Of a stretch of DNA of 64,000 bases, positions 50,730 to 59,459 are shown in pieces. Each line of letters opens with the position of its first letter. Position 1 is the stretch's first letter. The notes below the pieces were generated by a model, which saw only the letters and a list, made by a program, of their open reading frames with translations, was not told the origin of the DNA and searched no databases. Both the position numbers and the translations under genes were made by a program. The stretch lies in assembly GCF_014650875.1 (NCBI RefSeq), contig NZ_BMVU01000041.1, positions 1 through 64,000 on the forward strand. Reading direction: 5' to 3'. Origin of the DNA: Streptomyces minutiscleroticus. Its GTDB lineage: Bacteria > Actinomycetota > Actinomycetes > Streptomycetales > Streptomycetaceae.

Positions 50730-52001
50730 ATGCGGTGCACGCATGCCGCCGGCCGGGTCCTCCTCGTCCTCGTCGTGCTCCTGACCGGATACGCCGCTTC
50801 CGGTGTCGGAGCCGGCACAGCGGGCGCCGGAGGCCGCGGCCCGCTCACCCTGGCCACGGCCGGGGATCTCACCGGCTATCTGCGGCCGCTCCTCGAGGGG
50901 TGGAACCGCGCCCACCCCGCGGAGCGGGTGACCCTCGTGGAGCTCCCGGACTCGGCGGACGAGACGCATGCGCAGATGAGCACCGACCTGCGCGACAGCG
51001 ACCGGGGCCGTTTCGACGTCCTCAACATCGACGTCAACTGGACCACGCAGTTCGCGGCGGCGGGCTGGATCCGCCCGCTGCCCGGCGACCGCTTCCCGCT
51101 GCGCAGCTTCCTGCCGCCGGTCGTCGGCACGGCCACCTACGACGGGCGGCTGTACGCCGTCCCGTACGTCACCAACGCCGGGCTGCTGCTGTACCGCAAG
51201 GACGTCCTGGCCGAGGAGGGCGTGCCGCCGCCGCGGACCTGGGCCGAGCTGGAGCACGCGGCGAAGACCGTCGCGCCCAGGCACGGACTGGACGGGTACG
51301 CGGGCCAGCTGCTGCCCTACGAGGGACTGACCGTCAACGCCGCCGAGGCCGTCTACTCCGCGGGCGGCACGATCCTCGGCGACGAGGGCGCACGGGTCAC
51401 CGTCGACTCGGCCGCGGCCCGTGAGGGCATCGGCTTCCTGGTCCGCGGCGTGCGCGAGGGCTGGATCCCGCAAGAGGCGCTGACTTACAAGGAGGAGGAG
51501 TCCAAGCAGGCGTTCCAGGACGGCCACCTGCTCTTCCTGCGCAATTGGCCGTACGCCTACGCCGTCTCCTCGGCCCAGGGGTCCCCGGTGGCCGGCGAGG
51601 TGGGGGCCGTCCCCCTGCCCGGCCCCGACGGGCCGGGCACGAGCGTGCTGGGCGGCTCCAACCTGGCCGTCACCTCGCACGCCCGGCACCCCGAATCGGC
51701 CGTGCGCCTGATCCAGTACCTCACCAGCGAGCCCGTGCAGCGGCAGGTGCTGACCCGCGGTGCGCTGCCGCCCGTACGCGCCTCGTTGTACGAGGAGCCG
51801 GAACTGATCCGCCGGTTCCCCTATCTGCCGACGCTGCGCGAGGCCGTGCTGACGGCCGAGCCGCGTCCCAAGAGCCCGAATTACGACCAGGTGAGCCTGG
51901 TGGTCCAGGCCGTCGTGCAGGACGCGCTGGCCGGACGGCTGACACCTGCCGAGGCGGTGCGGCGCCTGGCGCGCGAGCTGACGGCCGTGTCCTCGCGCTG
52001 A
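50730..52001 (+). CDS. Extracellular solute-binding protein, orphan
   Basis: The 423-residue product has a signal segment (VLLVLVVLLTGYAASGVGAG) but no lipobox Cys, unlike most Streptomyces sugar-binding proteins. The mature part is of the type 1 (MalE-like) group: LTLATAGDLTGYLRPLLEGW, FDVLNIDVNWTTQFAAAGWI, YAVPYVTNAGLLLYRKDVL, WAELEHAAKTV and LGGSNLAVTSHARHPESAVRL. No permease or ATPase for uptake is adjacent. It may serve as a sensor or partner of the divergent PadR/FtsX system. ATG 50730 has GGGAGGGACCC upstream. Confidence 0.9.
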   Translation: MRCTHAAGRVLLVLVVLLTGYAASGVGAGTAGAGGRGPLTLATAGDLTGYLRPLLEGWNRAHPAERVTLVELPDSADETHAQMSTDLRDSDRGRFDVLNIDVNWTTQFAAAGWIRPLPGDRFPLRSFLPPVVGTATYDGRLYAVPYVTNAGLLLYRKDVLAEEGVPPPRTWAELEHAAKTVAPRHGLDGYAGQLLPYEGLTVNAAEAVYSAGGTILGDEGARVTVDSAAAREGIGFLVRGVREGWIPQEALTYKEEESKQAFQDGHLLFLRNWPYAYAVSSAQGSPVAGEVGAVPLPGPDGPGTSVLGGSNLAVTSHARHPESAVRLIQYLTSEPVQRQVLTRGALPPVRASLYEEPELIRRFPYLPTLREAVLTAEPRPKSPNYDQVSLVVQAVVQDALAGRLTPAEAVRRLARELTAVSSR

Positions 52002-52106
52002 CCCCGAGGGGACGCCTTCCGGGAGCCGTGCGCGCGGCCGTTCCCGTCCCCGGCGTCGGCGCGGGGCCGGCTGATCGTTCTCCATTTCCCGGCTCACTAC
52101 ATACAC

Positions 52107-52120
52107 GTTAGGTATACGCG
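52107..52120. promoter_or_regulatory. Second copy of the PadR-type element
   Basis: GTTAGGTATACGCG matches the reverse complement of 50654-50667 at 13 of 14 positions. It lies between the binding-protein gene and the alpha-glucosidase gene, about 150 bases upstream of the latter. Confidence 0.45.
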
Positions 52121-52197
52121 AGCTTCGTCAGGTGCCCGGTATGGGCGATAAGTAGTAAGAGGACGCCCCCAGTTGCGTACGCATGCCGCTCGATCCA

Positions 52198-52238
52198 TTG
52201 ACACCCGCGCGTCACGCCTACTTAACATGCATGCATAA
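52198..52238 (+). promoter_or_regulatory. Promoter and operator-like palindrome of the sugar operon
   Basis: TTGACA (52198-52203) is a consensus -35. The palindrome ATGCATGCAT (52227-52236) within TTAACATGCATGCATAA sits where the -10/start point should be, 30 bases before GTG 52268. LacI/GntR-type sugar repressors of Streptomyces use such sites. No repressor gene is adjacent. Confidence 0.5.
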
Positions 52239-52267
52239 CCCACACCACGCACAGACAGGTTGACGGG

Positions 52268-53914
52268 GTGAGTGACAAGCACACCGACGCGCACCGCTGG
52301 TGGCGCGACGCAGTGATCTACCAGGTGTACGTCCGCAGCTTCCTGGACAGCACCGGGGACGGCATCGGGGACCTGGCCGGAGTCCGCGCCGGCCTGCCGT
52401 ACCTGAGAAAGCTCGGCGTGGACGGGATCTGGCTGAGCCCCTTCTACCCCTCGCCGCAGCACGACCACGGCTACGACGTCGCCGACTACTGCGACGTGGA
52501 CCCCGTCTTCGGCGACCTCGCCGAGTTCGACCGGCTGACGGCCGCCGCCCACCGGCTCGGCATCAAGGTGCTGCTGGACATCGTGCCCAACCACAGCTCC
52601 CTCCAGCACCCGTGGTTCCAGGAGGCGCTCGCCTCCCCGGCCGGCAGCGCGGCCCGCGCCCGCTTCCACTTCGCCGACGGCCGCGGCCCCGACGGCGCCG
52701 AGCCGCCCAACAACTGGCACTCCATGTTCGGCGGCCCGGCCTGGAGCCGCGTCACCGAACCGGACGGCACCCCCGGCCAGTGGTACCTGCACATGTTCAC
52801 CCCCGAGCAGCCCGACTGGAACTGGCGCAACCCCGCGGTCGGCACCGAGTTCGAGCGGGTGCTGCGCTTCTGGCTCGACCGCGACGTGGACGGCTTCCGC
52901 ATCGACGTGGCCGCAGGGCTGTTCAAACACCCCGCCCTGCCCGACTCCCCGGACCCCGAGGCCGACGCCCGCACCCGCGACTCCGTCAACCCGCTCGCCT
53001 GGAACCAGCCCGAGGTGCACGACGTGTGGCGCCGCTGGCGTGCCGTGTGCGAGGAGTACACCGCCCGCGACGGCCGCGAGCGCCTGCTGGTCGGCGAGGT
53101 GTCCGTGCCCAGCGCCCGTGAACAGGCCAAGTACGTCCGCCCCGACGAGCTCCACCAGGCGTTCTTCTTCGACCTGCTCAGCGCCGCCTGGGACGCCGAC
53201 TCCTTCCGCAAGGTCATCTCCGAGGCCATGCAGGACATCGCCGGCACCGGCTCCACGGTCACCTGGGTCCTCAACAACCACGACCAGGTCCGCACGGTCA
53301 CCCGGTACGGCGAACCGACCCCCGAGGGCAGCGGACTCGGCCCCGCCCGCGCCCGCGCCGCAGCCCTGCTGATGCTGGCCCTGCCCGGAGCGGCGTACAT
53401 CTACCAGGGCGAGGAACTGGGCCTGCCCGAGGTCATCGACCTGCCCGACGACGTGCTCACCGACCCCATCTTCCGCCGCACCGGCAAGCGCGCCCGCATC
53501 CGCGACGGCTGCCGCGTCCCGCTGCCCTGGTCCGGACAGGCGTCCCCGTTCGGCTTCACCTCCGGCGTGGAGGGGACCAAGCCCTGGCTGCCCCAGCCCG
53601 ACTGGTTCGCCGAGCACGCCACCGACCGCGCGCTCGCCGACACACGGTCCTTCTGGCACCTGTACCGCGACAGCCTCCACCTGCGCGCGCTGCTGCCCCA
53701 GCTGGGCGAGGGCACGCTGCGCTGGCTGGAGACCGAGCCGGACGTGCTCGCCTTCGTCCGCGGCGACGGCCTCGTCTGCGCGGTCAACTTCGGCACGACC
53801 CCCACCACCGCCCCCGTGTCCGGTGTCCCCCTGCTGGCCAGCGCCCCCTGCCCCGACGGAGTCCTGCCCGGCTCCACCGCGGCCTGGTGGGTCGCCCACG
53901 ACACCGGCCTGTGA
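52268..53914 (+). CDS. GH13 alpha-glucosidase (oligo-1,6-glucosidase/AglA-like)
   Basis: The 548-residue product is a cytoplasmic GH13 enzyme (no signal peptide). It has VYVRSFLDSTGDGIGDLAG, GVDGIWLSPFYPSP, DIVPNHSS (104-111), nucleophile Asp213 in DGFRIDVA, acid/base Glu277 in LLVGEVSV and NNHD with Asp339. The Asp-Gly-Asp-G loop and WLSPFYPSP identify the alpha-glucosidase group. It starts an operon with a binding protein and two permeases, and so probably cleaves the imported oligosaccharide. Confidence 0.95.
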   Translation: MSDKHTDAHRWWRDAVIYQVYVRSFLDSTGDGIGDLAGVRAGLPYLRKLGVDGIWLSPFYPSPQHDHGYDVADYCDVDPVFGDLAEFDRLTAAAHRLGIKVLLDIVPNHSSLQHPWFQEALASPAGSAARARFHFADGRGPDGAEPPNNWHSMFGGPAWSRVTEPDGTPGQWYLHMFTPEQPDWNWRNPAVGTEFERVLRFWLDRDVDGFRIDVAAGLFKHPALPDSPDPEADARTRDSVNPLAWNQPEVHDVWRRWRAVCEEYTARDGRERLLVGEVSVPSAREQAKYVRPDELHQAFFFDLLSAAWDADSFRKVISEAMQDIAGTGSTVTWVLNNHDQVRTVTRYGEPTPEGSGLGPARARAAALLMLALPGAAYIYQGEELGLPEVIDLPDDVLTDPIFRRTGKRARIRDGCRVPLPWSGQASPFGFTSGVEGTKPWLPQPDWFAEHATDRALADTRSFWHLYRDSLHLRALLPQLGEGTLRWLETEPDVLAFVRGDGLVCAVNFGTTPTTAPVSGVPLLASAPCPDGVLPGSTAAWWVAHDTGL

Positions 53915-53951
53915 GCTTCCCCCGTCCACACCCGCACACGAAAGAACATCG

Positions 53952-55283
53952 ATGATGATGAGACGACGCACCACCCTGCTCAGCGGCTGTACCGCCCTCG
54001 TCCTGGCCCTCGGCGCGACCGCATGCGGAGGCGGGGAGCCGGTCGCGGCCGGCGGCGGCGACCAGGCGCTCAGCGGCCAGACGGTCTCCGTGGCCGGTGT
54101 CTGGTCCGGCAGCGAGCAGAAGAACTTCCAGAAGGTCCTGGACGCGTTCACCGAGAAGACCGGTGCCGAGACCCGGTTCGTGCCCACCGGTGACAACGTC
54201 TCCACCGTCGTCGGCAGCAAGATCGAGGGCGGTGACGCCCCCGACGTGGTCATGGTCCCGCAGGTCGGTGTGTTGCAGCAGTTCGCGAAGAAGGGCTGGC
54301 TGCGGCCGCTGTCGAAGACCACCGAGAAGAGTGTGGACAGTGGCTTCGCGAGCGTGTGGAAGAAGTACGGCAGCGTCGACGGCACCTTCTACGGCCTGTA
54401 CTTCAAGGCCGCCCACAAGTCGACCGTGTGGTACAGCCCCGAAGCCCTCGACCAGGCCGGTGTCGAGGCCCCCGAGACGTACGACGACATGCTGAAGGCG
54501 GGCCGCGTCGTCTCCGACTCCGGTCTCGCCGCCTTCGCCGTCGCCGGCCAGGACGGCTGGACGCTCACCGACTGGTTCGAGAACGTCTACCTCTCCCAGG
54601 CCGGACCCGACAAGTACGACGCGCTCGCCGCGCACGACATCGCGTGGACGGACGCGAGCGTGGTGAAGGCCCTCACCACGCTCGGCAAGCTGTTCAAGGA
54701 CGAGCAACTGCTGGCGGGCGGCCAGAAGGGCGCCCTGAACACCGACTTCCCCGGCTCCGTCGAGAAGGTCTTCGGCCCCCAGGCCGAGGCCGCCATGGTC
54801 TACGAGGGCGACTTCGTCGCCGGGGTCGCCAAGGACCAGTTCGGCCGCGCCATCGGCGAGGACGCGGACTTCTTCCCCTTCCCGGCGGTCGGCGGCGGCG
54901 AGGCGCCCGTCGTCAGCGGCGGCGACGCGGCAGTCGTCCTCAAGGACGGCAAGCACCCCGAGGCCGCCATGAAGCTCCTGGAGTACCTCGCCACTCCCGA
55001 GGCCGCCGCCGTCTGGGCGAAGGCGGGCGGCTTCCTCTCCCCGAACAAGGACCTGGACCCGGCCTCCTACGGCGACGACGTCACCCGCGCCACCGCGGAG
55101 TCCCTGGTCGCCGCCGGTGACTCGGTCCGCTTCGACATGTCCGACCAGGCGCCCGCCGCCTTCGGCGGCACCAAGGGCGTCGGCGAGTGGAAGATCCTGC
55201 AGGACTTCCTGCGCGACCCCTCCGACCCCGAGGCGACCGCGGCCCGGCTGGAGGCCGCGGCGGCCAAGGCCTACGAGGACTGA
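53952..55283 (+). CDS. Sugar ABC transporter substrate-binding lipoprotein
   Basis: The 443-residue product has an Arg-rich start and a lipobox ending LGATAC (Cys about 25). A MalE/AglE-like domain follows: VSVAGVWSGSEQKNFQKVLDAF, DAPDVVMVPQVGVLQQFAKKGW, FYGLYFKAAHKSTVWYSPE, WTLTDWFENVYL and FPAVGGGEAPVVSGGDAAVV. Three successive ATGs (53952, 53955, 53958) are possible starts. It belongs to the alpha-glucoside/trehalose type of binding proteins. Second gene of the sugar operon. Confidence 0.93.
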   Translation: MMMRRRTTLLSGCTALVLALGATACGGGEPVAAGGGDQALSGQTVSVAGVWSGSEQKNFQKVLDAFTEKTGAETRFVPTGDNVSTVVGSKIEGGDAPDVVMVPQVGVLQQFAKKGWLRPLSKTTEKSVDSGFASVWKKYGSVDGTFYGLYFKAAHKSTVWYSPEALDQAGVEAPETYDDMLKAGRVVSDSGLAAFAVAGQDGWTLTDWFENVYLSQAGPDKYDALAAHDIAWTDASVVKALTTLGKLFKDEQLLAGGQKGALNTDFPGSVEKVFGPQAEAAMVYEGDFVAGVAKDQFGRAIGEDADFFPFPAVGGGEAPVVSGGDAAVVLKDGKHPEAAMKLLEYLATPEAAAVWAKAGGFLSPNKDLDPASYGDDVTRATAESLVAAGDSVRFDMSDQAPAAFGGTKGVGEWKILQDFLRDPSDPEATAARLEAAAAKAYED

Positions 55284-55289
55284 GCCGCC

Positions 55290-56654
55290 ATGACCACCGC
55301 ACTCGTGAAGGACGCACCGAGCACCACCCCGCCCGCGCCCGCCCCCGCCGACGGCCGGCGCCGGGCGCGGCGGCGGGGACGGCTCGTCGCCCTGCTGTTC
55401 GTGCTGCCCGCCCTGCTCCTGCTGGGCGCGCTCGTCGTCTACCCCGTGCTGTTCTCCGTCGGCCGCAGCTTCTACGACGCCTCCGGCACCCGGTTCGTCG
55501 GCGGCGACAACTACGCCGAGATCTTCCGCGACCCGGCGACGCTCAAGGCCATCCGCAACACCGTGATCTGGGTGGTCGTGGCCCCGGTGCTGCTGACCGG
55601 ACTCGGCCTCGTCCTCGCCGTCCTGGTGGAGAAGGTCCGCTGGGCCACCGCCTTCAAACTGCTGATGTTCCTGCCCATGGCGGTCTCCTTCCTCGCCGCC
55701 GGCATCGTCTTCCGGCTCGCCTACGACGAGGACCCGGACAAGGGCGTGCTGAACGCGGCCGTCGTCTCCGTCCACGACGTCTTCGAGGGCGCCTCGCCGT
55801 ACCCCACCGTCCGCGCCCGCGACGGACAGGGCCTGCACAAGGACGAGGACGGGTCCTACCGCACGGAGGCGGCCGTCTCCCCGGGGCGGACGGTGGCGCT
55901 GCCCCTGGTCGGCCTCCCCGCCAAGGACCTGCCCGACGACGCCGCCCCCGCGTACGGGGCCGCCGCCCGCGAGGCCGGCCCCGACGAGCTGCGCGGCACC
56001 GTCTACCTGGACTTCGTCCCGGGCGGCGGAGGGAAGCAGGGCGAGGTCGACCGCGAGGAGAGCGGACTGCCCGGGATGACGGTCGAGGCGGTGCGCGACG
56101 GAAAGACGGTGGCGAGCACGGACACCGCCTCCGACGGCTCCTTCCGCTTCACCGGGCTGGACCCGGGCTCCTACACCCTGCGGCTGCCCGCCGCGAACTT
56201 CGCCGCGCCCTACGACGGCGTCTCCTGGCTCGGCCCGACCCTCGTCACCCCGGCCATCATCGGCGCGTACCTGTGGATCTGGACCGGCTTCGCGATGGTG
56301 CTGATCGGCGCCGGGCTGTCGACCCTGCCGAGGGAGGCGCTGGAGGCGGCCCGGATGGACGGGGCGAACGAGTGGCAGATCTTCCGCAGGATCACCGTCC
56401 CCCTGCTGGCCCCCGTCCTGACCGTGGTGTTCGTGACGCTCGTGATCAATGTGATGAAGGTCTTCGACCTCGTCTACATCATCGCGCCCGGCCCGGTGCA
56501 GGAGGACGCCAACGTGCTGGCGACCCAGATGTGGCTGGTGTCCTTCGGCGGCGGCAACAACCAGGGGCTCGGCAGCGCCCTCGGCGTGCTCCTGCTGCTC
56601 CTCGTGGTCCCCGCGATGATCTTCAACGTCCGTCGCTTCAGAAGGAGCCAGTGA
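55290..56654 (+). CDS. Sugar ABC permease (MalF/AglF type) with inserted extracellular beta domain
   Basis: The 454-residue product has helices near residues 32-58, 88-112 and 121-142, then a long extracellular insert (about 147-310) before the last helices and the EAA loop EAARMDGANEWQIFRRITVP (352-371). The insert includes LPGMTVEAVRDGKTVASTDT then DGSFRFTGLDPGSYTLRLPA (about 260-300), a carboxypeptidase-regulatory/Cna-B-like beta-sandwich pattern. Ordinary AglF/MalF permeases of Gram-positives have about 300 residues and no such domain. It pairs with the next permease; stop and start overlap (TGATG). Confidence 0.92.
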   Translation: MTTALVKDAPSTTPPAPAPADGRRRARRRGRLVALLFVLPALLLLGALVVYPVLFSVGRSFYDASGTRFVGGDNYAEIFRDPATLKAIRNTVIWVVVAPVLLTGLGLVLAVLVEKVRWATAFKLLMFLPMAVSFLAAGIVFRLAYDEDPDKGVLNAAVVSVHDVFEGASPYPTVRARDGQGLHKDEDGSYRTEAAVSPGRTVALPLVGLPAKDLPDDAAPAYGAAAREAGPDELRGTVYLDFVPGGGGKQGEVDREESGLPGMTVEAVRDGKTVASTDTASDGSFRFTGLDPGSYTLRLPAANFAAPYDGVSWLGPTLVTPAIIGAYLWIWTGFAMVLIGAGLSTLPREALEAARMDGANEWQIFRRITVPLLAPVLTVVFVTLVINVMKVFDLVYIIAPGPVQEDANVLATQMWLVSFGGGNNQGLGSALGVLLLLLVVPAMIFNVRRFRRSQ

Positions 56655-57493
56655 TGACCGCCGTCCGGCGCGCCTTGAGCAGCAGCCTGGTCCAGGCCTT
56701 CCTCGTCCTCATCGGCCTGATCTGGCTCACCCCCCTGGCCGGGCTGTTCCTCTCCTCGCTGCGCTCCTCGCAGGACACCGCCGAGGGCGGCTGGTGGACG
56801 GTGTTCGCCCACCCAGGGCAGCTCTCCTTCGACAACTACTCCGCCCTGCTGGAGAACAGCGGGATCACGCAGTCGTTCTGGAACACCGTGCTCATCTCGG
56901 TGCCGACGACCTTCCTGGTGGTGGTCGTCGCGGCCCTGGCCGGCTACGCGTTCGCCTGGCTGGAGTTCCCCGGCCGCGATGCGATCTTCCTGGTCGTGGT
57001 GGCGCTGCTGGTGATCCCGGTGCAGGTCGGCCTGTTGCCGGTCGCGAAGCTCTTCGGCCAGCTGGGGCTGTTCGGGTCCATCCCCGGCGTCGTGCTCTTC
57101 CACGTGGCCTACGGGCTTCCGTTCGCCGTCTTCCTGCTGCGCAACTACTTCGCCGAGATGCCGAAGGAGATGCTGGAGGCGGCGCGGATGGACGGCGGCA
57201 CCGAATGGCGCATCTTCCTCCAGCTGGTCCTGCCGGTGGCCCGGCCCGCCATCGCCTCCCTGGCCGTCTTCCAGTTCCTGTGGGTGTGGAACGACATGCT
57301 GGTGGCGCTGCTCTTCGCCAACAGCGGCGCACAGCCGCTCACCGTGGAACTCCAGTCCCAGATCCGCCAGTTCGGCAGCAACATCGACGTCCTGGCACCG
57401 GGCGCCTTCCTGTCGCTCGTCGTCCCGCTCGTGGTGTTCTTCGCCTTCCAGCGGCACTTCGTGCAGGGGGTGATGGCCGGATCGGTGAAGTAG
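56654..57493 (+). CDS. Sugar ABC permease (MalG/AglG type)
   Basis: The 279-residue product has six predicted helices and the EAA loop EMLEAARMDGGTEWRIFLQL followed by VLPVARPAIASLAVF. QFLWVWNDML and the final FFAFQRHFVQGVMAGSVK are standard MalG features. Ribosome site AAGGAGCC. No ATPase follows; Streptomyces uses a shared ATPase (MsiK) encoded elsewhere for such systems. Last gene of the operon. Confidence 0.95.
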   Translation: MTAVRRALSSSLVQAFLVLIGLIWLTPLAGLFLSSLRSSQDTAEGGWWTVFAHPGQLSFDNYSALLENSGITQSFWNTVLISVPTTFLVVVVAALAGYAFAWLEFPGRDAIFLVVVALLVIPVQVGLLPVAKLFGQLGLFGSIPGVVLFHVAYGLPFAVFLLRNYFAEMPKEMLEAARMDGGTEWRIFLQLVLPVARPAIASLAVFQFLWVWNDMLVALLFANSGAQPLTVELQSQIRQFGSNIDVLAPGAFLSLVVPLVVFFAFQRHFVQGVMAGSVK

Positions 57494-57523
57494 GGGGACA
57501 CGATCGGCCCCGGCCCCAGCACC

Positions 57524-57564
57524 GGCCCAGGCCCCGGCTCCCAGGCGGAGCCGGGGCCTGGGCC
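57524..57564. terminator. Strong bidirectional terminator between the sugar operon and the SARP gene
   Basis: GGCCCAGGCCCCGGCTCC (57524-57541) pairs perfectly with its complement at 57547-57564 over a 5-base loop. It lies 31 bases after the MalG-type stop and 6 bases from the SARP stop, so it separates two convergent units. Confidence 0.85.
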
Positions 57565-57569
57565 CGTCG

Positions 57570-59459
57570 TCAGGCGGCCTCCGGACGGAGCCGGTCCGGC
57601 CCATCGCGGCCTGCGTGCCTGTGCCGGGCGAAGTGCCGCAGCAGGGCCGGGAAGTGGTAGCCGCTGCAGGACACCGGTTCCAGCAGGGACGCGTCGGCGA
57701 GTCTCTCCAGCAGCAGTTCGGCCTGCTGGCGGGGAACGGCCAGCGCCCGCGACGTGGACGCCGGTGTCAGGGTGGTGCCGCAGGAGGCCAGGCGCGCCCA
57801 GGCCCGCACCTCCCCCGGGGCCAGCCGCCGCAGGCTCCGCTCGAAACACGCGACGACGGAGTCGTAGGACAGCAGGAACTGCGGACCGTCGTGGATCTGC
57901 CGGAGCGCGGTCCTCAGCGACCGCTGCGGCCGGGCCGCGAGCCAGTCGCCGACCGCGTGCAGGACGAGTGGCAGCCTGCCGCACGCCTGTACCAGCTCCA
58001 GGGCCGCCGGCTCGTCCGCCGCCACGCGTTCGCGGCCCAGCAGGGAGGCGAGGATGCCGAGCGCGTCCGCGTCGGACACCGGTCCCAGCACGATCCGGCG
58101 GGTCACCGACAGGTTGGACAGCCGTGCGGTGCTCGTGAGCAGGACGGAGCACTGCGGGCTGCCAGGCAGTAAGGGACGCACCTGTGCCACGTCATGGGCC
58201 TGGTCGAGCACGACGAGCAGTTCACGGGCGTCGGTCATCGACCGGAACAGGGCGGACAGGTCGCTCAGCCCGGTGGGCACGGCGGCCGGCGGCAGCCCGA
58301 GCGAGAGCAGGAAGCTGACCAGGACACCGGAGGGGTCGGCAGGTGTGCCGTCGGGGCAGAGGTTCGCGTAGAGCACGCCGGCCGGGAACGAGTACTGCAC
58401 CAGGCGGGCGGCGCGCAGGGCCAGCGCTGACTTGCCCGCGCCGGGCACACCGTCCACCGCGACGACGGCCGGCCCGGAGCCGTGCGAACGGAGCAACGCG
58501 GCGGTGACGGACGCCAGCGCCTCCTCGTTGCCCACGTAGTCCCCGCTGCCGTACGGCAACTGGTGGGGCACCGGCCACGGGGCGGTGGACCATTCCGGCA
58601 CCCCGGGGGACCTCTCGGTGGCGGCCCGCGGCTCCTCGGCCGTCGAGCCGGCGAGGATCTGCTGGTGCAGCCGGACCAGTTCGGGGCTCGGATCGATGCC
58701 GTGCTCCTCGGCGAGGGCCCGGCGCACCTTCTGGAAGACGGCCAGTGCCTCGGCCTGCCGGCCGGTGGCGTGCAGGGCCTGCATCAGCAGGCCGTGGGCC
58801 CGCTGGCGCAGCGGGTGCGCCGCGGTCAGCAGCATCAGGTCCGGGACGGCGCCCGCCGCCCGGCCGAGAGCGAGTTGAAGCTCGCTGTGGTCCTCGCTCA
58901 GCGCGATGCGCATCTCGGTGAGCCGGCTGCGCTGGCGCTCGGCCGACTCACCCGGAATGGCGCTGAGCGGGTCTCCGTACCAGTGGCCGAGCGCCTCCTC
59001 CAGCAAGGCGGCGGCCTCGGCGAGACGGCCCCGGGCGCGGGCCGCCGAGGCCCTCAGGACGAGCGTGTCCACCTCGTCCACGTCGGTCACGACGGCGGGA
59101 AGCGCCAGGCGGTAGCCGTCGCCCTTCGACAGCAGGACGTCCCGGCCCACGCCGCAGGTGTCCAGGAACCGGCGCCACTTCCAGGCGTGCGTGCGGACCG
59201 TGGCGACCGCGGTGTCGGGCGGCTCGCTCCCCCAGATGCCGTTGACCATCTCGGACAGTGTCGCGGCTCGACCCGGCTGGAGGAGCAGGACGGCCATGAA
59301 CGCCTGGCACTGCGGCGAGCCGAACTCCTGTACACGGGAACCGGTCTGGATCTGCATCAGGCCCAGAACGTTGAACCGCAGACGGCCCTTCTGCGGGATC
59401 GCCGCGGGGAGCGGGCCGCCTGGGACGCTGCCGACGGGGGCGTCTTCTGCTGTCGCCAT
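57570..59459 (-). CDS. SARP-family (AfsR/DnrI-like) pathway regulator with NTPase domain
   Basis: The 629-residue product has an OmpR-like winged helix (residues about 27-110: RFNVLGLMQI, GSPQCQAFMAVLLLQPGRAA, VRTHAWKWRRFLD). A BTAD helical domain (about 125-265) is followed by an NB-ARC-type NTPase with Walker A GVPGAGKS (337-344), ELLVVLDQAHDVAQV (Walker B region) and SVLLTSTARLSNL. The C-terminus lacks TPR repeats of full AfsR (~1000 aa). SARPs activate nearby antibiotic gene clusters by binding heptamer repeats. The natural targets are the aminocyclitol-like genes from 61785 leftward. GAAGGAGG lies ahead of the ATG. Confidence 0.94.
   Translation of the reverse strand: MATAEDAPVGSVPGGPLPAAIPQKGRLRFNVLGLMQIQTGSRVQEFGSPQCQAFMAVLLLQPGRAATLSEMVNGIWGSEPPDTAVATVRTHAWKWRRFLDTCGVGRDVLLSKGDGYRLALPAVVTDVDEVDTLVLRASAARARGRLAEAAALLEEALGHWYGDPLSAIPGESAERQRSRLTEMRIALSEDHSELQLALGRAAGAVPDLMLLTAAHPLRQRAHGLLMQALHATGRQAEALAVFQKVRRALAEEHGIDPSPELVRLHQQILAGSTAEEPRAATERSPGVPEWSTAPWPVPHQLPYGSGDYVGNEEALASVTAALLRSHGSGPAVVAVDGVPGAGKSALALRAARLVQYSFPAGVLYANLCPDGTPADPSGVLVSFLLSLGLPPAAVPTGLSDLSALFRSMTDARELLVVLDQAHDVAQVRPLLPGSPQCSVLLTSTARLSNLSVTRRIVLGPVSDADALGILASLLGRERVAADEPAALELVQACGRLPLVLHAVGDWLAARPQRSLRTALRQIHDGPQFLLSYDSVVACFERSLRRLAPGEVRAWARLASCGTTLTPASTSRALAVPRQQAELLLERLADASLLEPVSCSGYHFPALLRHFARHRHAGRDGPDRLRPEAA

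Noticed and set aside
55187..56653. Long rightward frame upstream of the MalG-type permease (768 codons)
   Set aside because: Its first 489 codons overlap the MalF-type gene in another frame and are Arg/Gly-rich; only the part from 56654 is real.
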